Of a stretch of 39,061 bases of DNA, positions 35,761-39,061 are shown piece by piece. Source of the stretch: an uncultured bacterium (GTDB lineage: Bacteria > Verrucomicrobiota > Verrucomicrobiia > Verrucomicrobiales > V1-33); the NCBI GenBank assembly GCA_903936775.1, contig CAIZWU010000162.1, positions 1 through 39,061 on the forward strand, read 5' to 3'. The notes under the pieces are model-generated. The model was not told the DNA's origin and did not search any database. It saw only the letters and a program-made list of their open reading frames with translations. A program made the translations under genes and the position numbers. The number at the start of each line of letters is the position of its first letter. The stretch's first letter is position 1.

Positions 35761-37461
35761 ATGTCCCACGATCACGATCGAGATATCCGTTTTTCCCATA
35801 GTGTGCTCCCGGCGCGGGTCATGGAGCAGGAACCGCTGTCGGCGGGCCCGGTCACCCGCAAGATTCTGCGCGCGGAGAATGCCCTGCAGCAGCGGGTGGA
35901 ATTTGAGGCCCTTGTCTCGCGGATTTCGAGTTTGTTTGTCCGGCTCAAGAGTGAGGAGATCGACCGGGGGATTTATGAGGCGCTGCGGGAGATGGGGGAG
36001 TTTCTGGGGGTGGATCATTGTCATTTGTGCCGGGTGGATGGGAGTGGGGAATGGGTGGATCACACGCACGAATGGGCTGCGGGCGGGCGGCCGCATCCAT
36101 GGGCCGGCACCCGGGGACTGCGCCTGGATGAGCATCTGCCATGGTCGGCGGTGCGGCTGCGGCGGCTGGATGGGATCGCGATCTATTCGGTGGATACCCT
36201 GAGTGGGGAGGCCGCCGTGGACCAAGCGACCTTCCGGGCGCAGGGGATCAAATCGGTGATTTTTGTGCCCATGGCGGTGGGCGGCCGGTTGGTGGGATTC
36301 ATTGGATTGGATTCGACAGAACTGGAGATGCATTGGACGGAGGATGCGATTTCATTGCTGAAAATCGTGGGAGGAATCCTTGCAGATGCTTTGGACAGGC
36401 GGCGGGCCGAGGATGCGCTGCGCAAGGAAAATGACTTCACCCAGGCGCTGCTGAACGCGACTGGTGCCCTGTTCATTGTGTTGGATGCGGAGGGCAGAAT
36501 CGTGCGGTTCAATCATGCCGCCGAATCCGTCAGCGGTTACGTGCAGGACGATGTGCTGGGGAAAGTCCCCTGGGACCTGTTCATCCCGCACGATGAACGG
36601 GTGGCGGCGAGGCGGAGTTTCAAGCAGCTGACTACTGCGGCCACGGCGAGCGCCTTCGAGGGCGGAGTGGTATCGCGGTTTGGAAAGCGGCGCGTGATCT
36701 CCTGGTCCAATACCGCGTTGCTTTCCGAGGATGGACGGACCGTGGAATATGTCATCATGAGCGGGATTGATGTCACCGATACGAAACGGCTGGAGGCCGA
36801 GGTGCTCAATGTGGCCGAGCGGGAGCAGAGCCGGTTTGGGCATGACCTCCATGATGGGCTGGGCCAGCATTTGACCGGGATCGAATTCATGAGTCAGGTG
36901 CTTTCGCAACGGCTGGCGGCCCGTGGCCGGCCCGAGGAAGCGGCGGATTTGGATCAGATCACAGGATTGATCCGGGAAGCGATCGGACAGACGCGGGATC
37001 TGGCGCGGGGCCTGTCGCCGGTGGTGCTGCAGAGCAAGGGGCTGGCGGTGGCGCTGCAGGACCTGGCTGCCAGTGCCACCAAGCACCTGCGGTTGGAATG
37101 CCAGTGCCGGCTCCCCGCCGAGAGCCCCGGGGCCGTGGAGGATCCGGAGCTGGCGATCCACCTCTACCGGATCGCCCAGGAGGCGGTGGCCAATGCGGCC
37201 AAACATGGCAAGGCCTCCCAGGTGACGCTTTCTTTGGGCAATATCGAAGGCCGCGTCGAATTGACCGTGGAGGACAATGGCATCGGTCTGCCCCCTGATT
37301 TCACCGGAGGCAGTGGCGGCATGGGGCTGCGGGTGATGCAATACCGGGCCGGATTGATCGGGGGCACCCTGCATATCGGGACCCGCGAGGGCGGCGGAGT
37401 GGCGATCACCTGTGCCATCGAGCCTCCGCGGATGCCCCGGGACGTCCGCCTGAAACGTTAG
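35761..37461 (+). CDS. Sensor histidine kinase (GAF-PAS-HisKA_3-HATPase)
   Basis: 566 residues, without membrane helices, so the kinase is soluble. A GAF domain lies at about 45-212, a PAS domain at about 225-340 (TGALFIVLDAEGRIVRFNHAAE start), and the HisKA_3 phospho-acceptor His is His364 in GHDLHDGLGQH. The HATPase has the N-box Asn478 (EAVANAAKH), DNGIGL at 505-510, and GGMGLR at 519-524. This is the NarX/UhpB/DegS class. The next gene, 60 bases downstream, is a NarL-type regulator, so they form a two-component pair. The signal is probably a small molecule or redox cue sensed by GAF or PAS, but no ligand residues are clear. Confidence 0.95.
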   Translation: MSHDHDRDIRFSHSVLPARVMEQEPLSAGPVTRKILRAENALQQRVEFEALVSRISSLFVRLKSEEIDRGIYEALREMGEFLGVDHCHLCRVDGSGEWVDHTHEWAAGGRPHPWAGTRGLRLDEHLPWSAVRLRRLDGIAIYSVDTLSGEAAVDQATFRAQGIKSVIFVPMAVGGRLVGFIGLDSTELEMHWTEDAISLLKIVGGILADALDRRRAEDALRKENDFTQALLNATGALFIVLDAEGRIVRFNHAAESVSGYVQDDVLGKVPWDLFIPHDERVAARRSFKQLTTAATASAFEGGVVSRFGKRRVISWSNTALLSEDGRTVEYVIMSGIDVTDTKRLEAEVLNVAEREQSRFGHDLHDGLGQHLTGIEFMSQVLSQRLAARGRPEEAADLDQITGLIREAIGQTRDLARGLSPVVLQSKGLAVALQDLAASATKHLRLECQCRLPAESPGAVEDPELAIHLYRIAQEAVANAAKHGKASQVTLSLGNIEGRVELTVEDNGIGLPPDFTGGSGGMGLRVMQYRAGLIGGTLHIGTREGGGVAITCAIEPPRMPRDVRLKR

Positions 37462-37521
37462 CCGGAAGTGGTCAAATTCCTCGACAAACCCTCCGATCCC
37501 CGGCATTCAACTAAGCAGCCC

Positions 37522-38175
37522 ATGTTCAAAAAACGCGTTCTTATCGTCGATGACCACCCCCTGATGCGTCAGGGATTGGCCCAATTGATCAACCACGAGC
37601 CCGGCCTGCTGGTCGTGGGAGAAGCCAGCGATGCCGCCGCCGGCCTCTCGGCTGTGATCGAACTCAAGCCGGATCTGGTCATCATCGACATCTCCCTGCC
37701 GGGTAAAAATGGCCTCGAACTGATCAAGGACATCCGCGCCTGCACCAAGGAGCCCGCCCTGCTGGTGCACTCCATGCATGACGAAAGCCTCTACGTGGAG
37801 CGCGTCCTGCGCGCCGGAGGGCAGGGCTACATCATGAAACAGGAAGGCGGCAAAAAGATGATGGAGGCGATTCAAAAGATCCTTGAGGGGGAGATTTACG
37901 TCAGTCCGGCCATGTCCGGAAAAATCATCGAAATTTTCTCAGGCCGCCGCGGGGCCTCCACCGATCCCGTCGAGGCCCTTAGTGACCGGCAGTTTGAGAT
38001 TTTCCAGATGATCGGCCATGGCAAAGGCACCCGAACCATCGCCGAGGAGTTGAAGGTCTCCATCAAAACGGTGGACGCCCACCGCGCCAATATCAAAGAC
38101 AAACTGCTGCTGAAGAGCGGCAATGAATTGGTGCGGTATGCCGTCCGCTGGGTGGAAAATCAGAAATTAAGCTGA
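37522..38175 (+). CDS. NarL/FixJ-type response regulator
   Basis: 217 residues from ATG 37522 (MFKKRVLIVDDHPLMRQGL). The receiver has the acidic pair Asp10-Asp11, the phosphorylated Asp56 in VIIDISLPG, Ser84 and Lys106. The LuxR-type helix-turn-helix is at about 152-212 (LSDRQFEIFQMIGHGKGTRTIAEELKVSIKTVDAHRANIKDKL, in pieces). It is the partner of the kinase just upstream. The direct targets are not shown, but the TolC-like gene starts 125 bases downstream and is a candidate. Confidence 0.95.
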   Translation: MFKKRVLIVDDHPLMRQGLAQLINHEPGLLVVGEASDAAAGLSAVIELKPDLVIIDISLPGKNGLELIKDIRACTKEPALLVHSMHDESLYVERVLRAGGQGYIMKQEGGKKMMEAIQKILEGEIYVSPAMSGKIIEIFSGRRGASTDPVEALSDRQFEIFQMIGHGKGTRTIAEELKVSIKTVDAHRANIKDKLLLKSGNELVRYAVRWVENQKLS

Positions 38176-38299
38176 CTCCTTCAACCATCCCCCGGCTTTC
38201 ATCTTCCCTTCAGGCCATATCCTTAAGGTTTGCGATGGACCGTTCTTCTTAAATCGGATTAAGATTCCGCCTTTATCCCGTCCCCTTCGTCCCCGCGCC

Positions 38300-39061
38300 A
38301 TGTCCCGCTCCACGCCTCTGCTGTCCCTGTCGTTCCGCCGCGCGCTCATCCCCGTGCTGGGGATGGCCCTGCTGCCCCTCCCTCTCACCGCGGGGAATCA
38401 ATCCGGCCCCGGTTGGCAACAGAGCAAGCCCAAGGCCAAAGCAACCAAGTCCAAACCCGTCCCCGCATCCCGTCCTGCCGCGGTCCCGGTCCCCGCCCTT
38501 GATCCCGTCCTGCCGTCAGGTTCCGCGATTCCCGTGGCCCCCCAGCGCACCGCCCCGGAGGAAGGATCGATTCAGAGGAGCGTTCCCGGCACCGGCCCAC
38601 TTGGGGAAGACGATATCATCCGCTTGGCCATCGCCAACAATGCCGAACTCGCCCGCCGCCGCTCGGAAATTCTGATCGCCCGGGCCAAGGCCAAAGGCGC
38701 CGGCGACTGGGAAAACCCGGAACTGCGGATCGGTTATGCCTGGGATCAGGACGAACGGCTCAGCGAACCCTTCACCGAGCAGGCCACCGAGCGCATCACG
38801 GCCGGCGAAAGCTATTCATCCCTCGAGCGCCAGCGCAATCTGGCCCCGGAGTTCTTTCCCGGATATGGCGAGTCCTCCCTCCAGCGCACCAGTGGCAGCG
38901 TGAATACCAGCCGCTACCGTACCATCGAGCGCAAAGTCACTCCGGGCCAGTTCCGGGATGTCGTGGAAACCACCGTATATGAACAGCGGAAGGCCAGTGG
39001 GACCTCCCTGCAAAGCAATGCCGATACCATACAGGGCGTCACCGCAGACCGCCGGGAGGCA
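38300..39061 (+). CDS. TolC-like outer-membrane efflux protein, 3' part missing
   Basis: The first 254 codons of a gene cut by the right edge. From ATG 38300: MSRSTPLLSLSFRRALIPVLGMALLPLPLTA, a signal peptide ending near residue 32. A Lys/Pro-rich linker (about 40-90) follows. From about residue 100 the text DDIIRLAIANNAELARRRSEILIARAKAKGAGDWENPELRIG (shown in pieces) is a classic outer-membrane efflux protein (OEP) start: helix with A-x-x-x-N-x-x-L, then W-x-N-P-x-L. A polar insert follows (SLERQRN..., TSRYRTIERKV). TolC-like proteins form outer-membrane exit ducts for efflux or secretion. The partner pump is outside the window. Confidence 0.78.
   Translation, partial: MSRSTPLLSLSFRRALIPVLGMALLPLPLTAGNQSGPGWQQSKPKAKATKSKPVPASRPAAVPVPALDPVLPSGSAIPVAPQRTAPEEGSIQRSVPGTGPLGEDDIIRLAIANNAELARRRSEILIARAKAKGAGDWENPELRIGYAWDQDERLSEPFTEQATERITAGESYSSLERQRNLAPEFFPGYGESSLQRTSGSVNTSRYRTIERKVTPGQFRDVVETTVYEQRKASGTSLQSNADTIQGVTADRREA

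Overview
The window is a GC-rich stretch of a bacterial chromosome, tightly packed and with no rRNA, tRNA, CRISPR array or insertion sequence that I can see. The gene mix points to the Verrucomicrobiota (inference): a prepilin-like protein, a Tat-exported Gfo/Idh/MocA oxidoreductase, the DapL route to diaminopimelate, a GldA/GldF/GldG plus DUF4340 export cluster, a BlaI/M56 pair without a penicillin-sensor domain, and many large envelope proteins. No stretch over 300 bases lacks a gene; the larger gaps are promoter regions or hold small hairpins.

Layout. 1-257 is the start of a prepilin-like gene cut by the left edge. 415-1236 holds decaying toxin-antitoxin genes: a short HicB-like protein without a HicA, then ParD with a ParE that is broken by frameshift. 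1364-4779 (minus) has a small anchored protein and a 961-residue exported M16 zinc protease. 5000-10206 contains a polytopic membrane protein, a small secreted protein with its own strong terminator, a membrane-anchored protein translationally coupled to an ABC ATPase, and a convergent membrane protein. 10287-12288 carries serine acetyltransferase, a SprT-like metalloprotein and a GNAT acetyltransferase; two dyad repeats follow. 12443-19487 holds the Tat-exported oxidoreductase, an SGNH-like membrane-anchored protein, an MFS transporter, a LolC/E-type permease and a GT4 glycosyltransferase.

19676-24940 is a four-gene operon: ABC ATPase, ABC-2 permease, GldG-like protein and DUF4340 protein. 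NAD synthetase and DapL follow on the same strand. On the opposite strand is the most unusual gene: an intact tRNA-guanine transglycosylase fused to an MnmD/MnmC-type (DUF752) methyltransferase domain, joining two activities that both act on tRNA wobble position 34. An ammonium channel follows.

32021-35663 looks like a regulatory envelope island: a BlaI-type repressor and M56 protease overlapping by 4 bases, a palindromic operator-like site, a divergent lipoprotein, and an ECF sigma factor overlapping a membrane protein that may be its anti-sigma partner. The right end has a GAF-PAS NarL-type histidine kinase, its response regulator, and the start of a TolC-like outer-membrane protein cut by the right edge.

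All names come from reading motifs; no database search was run.
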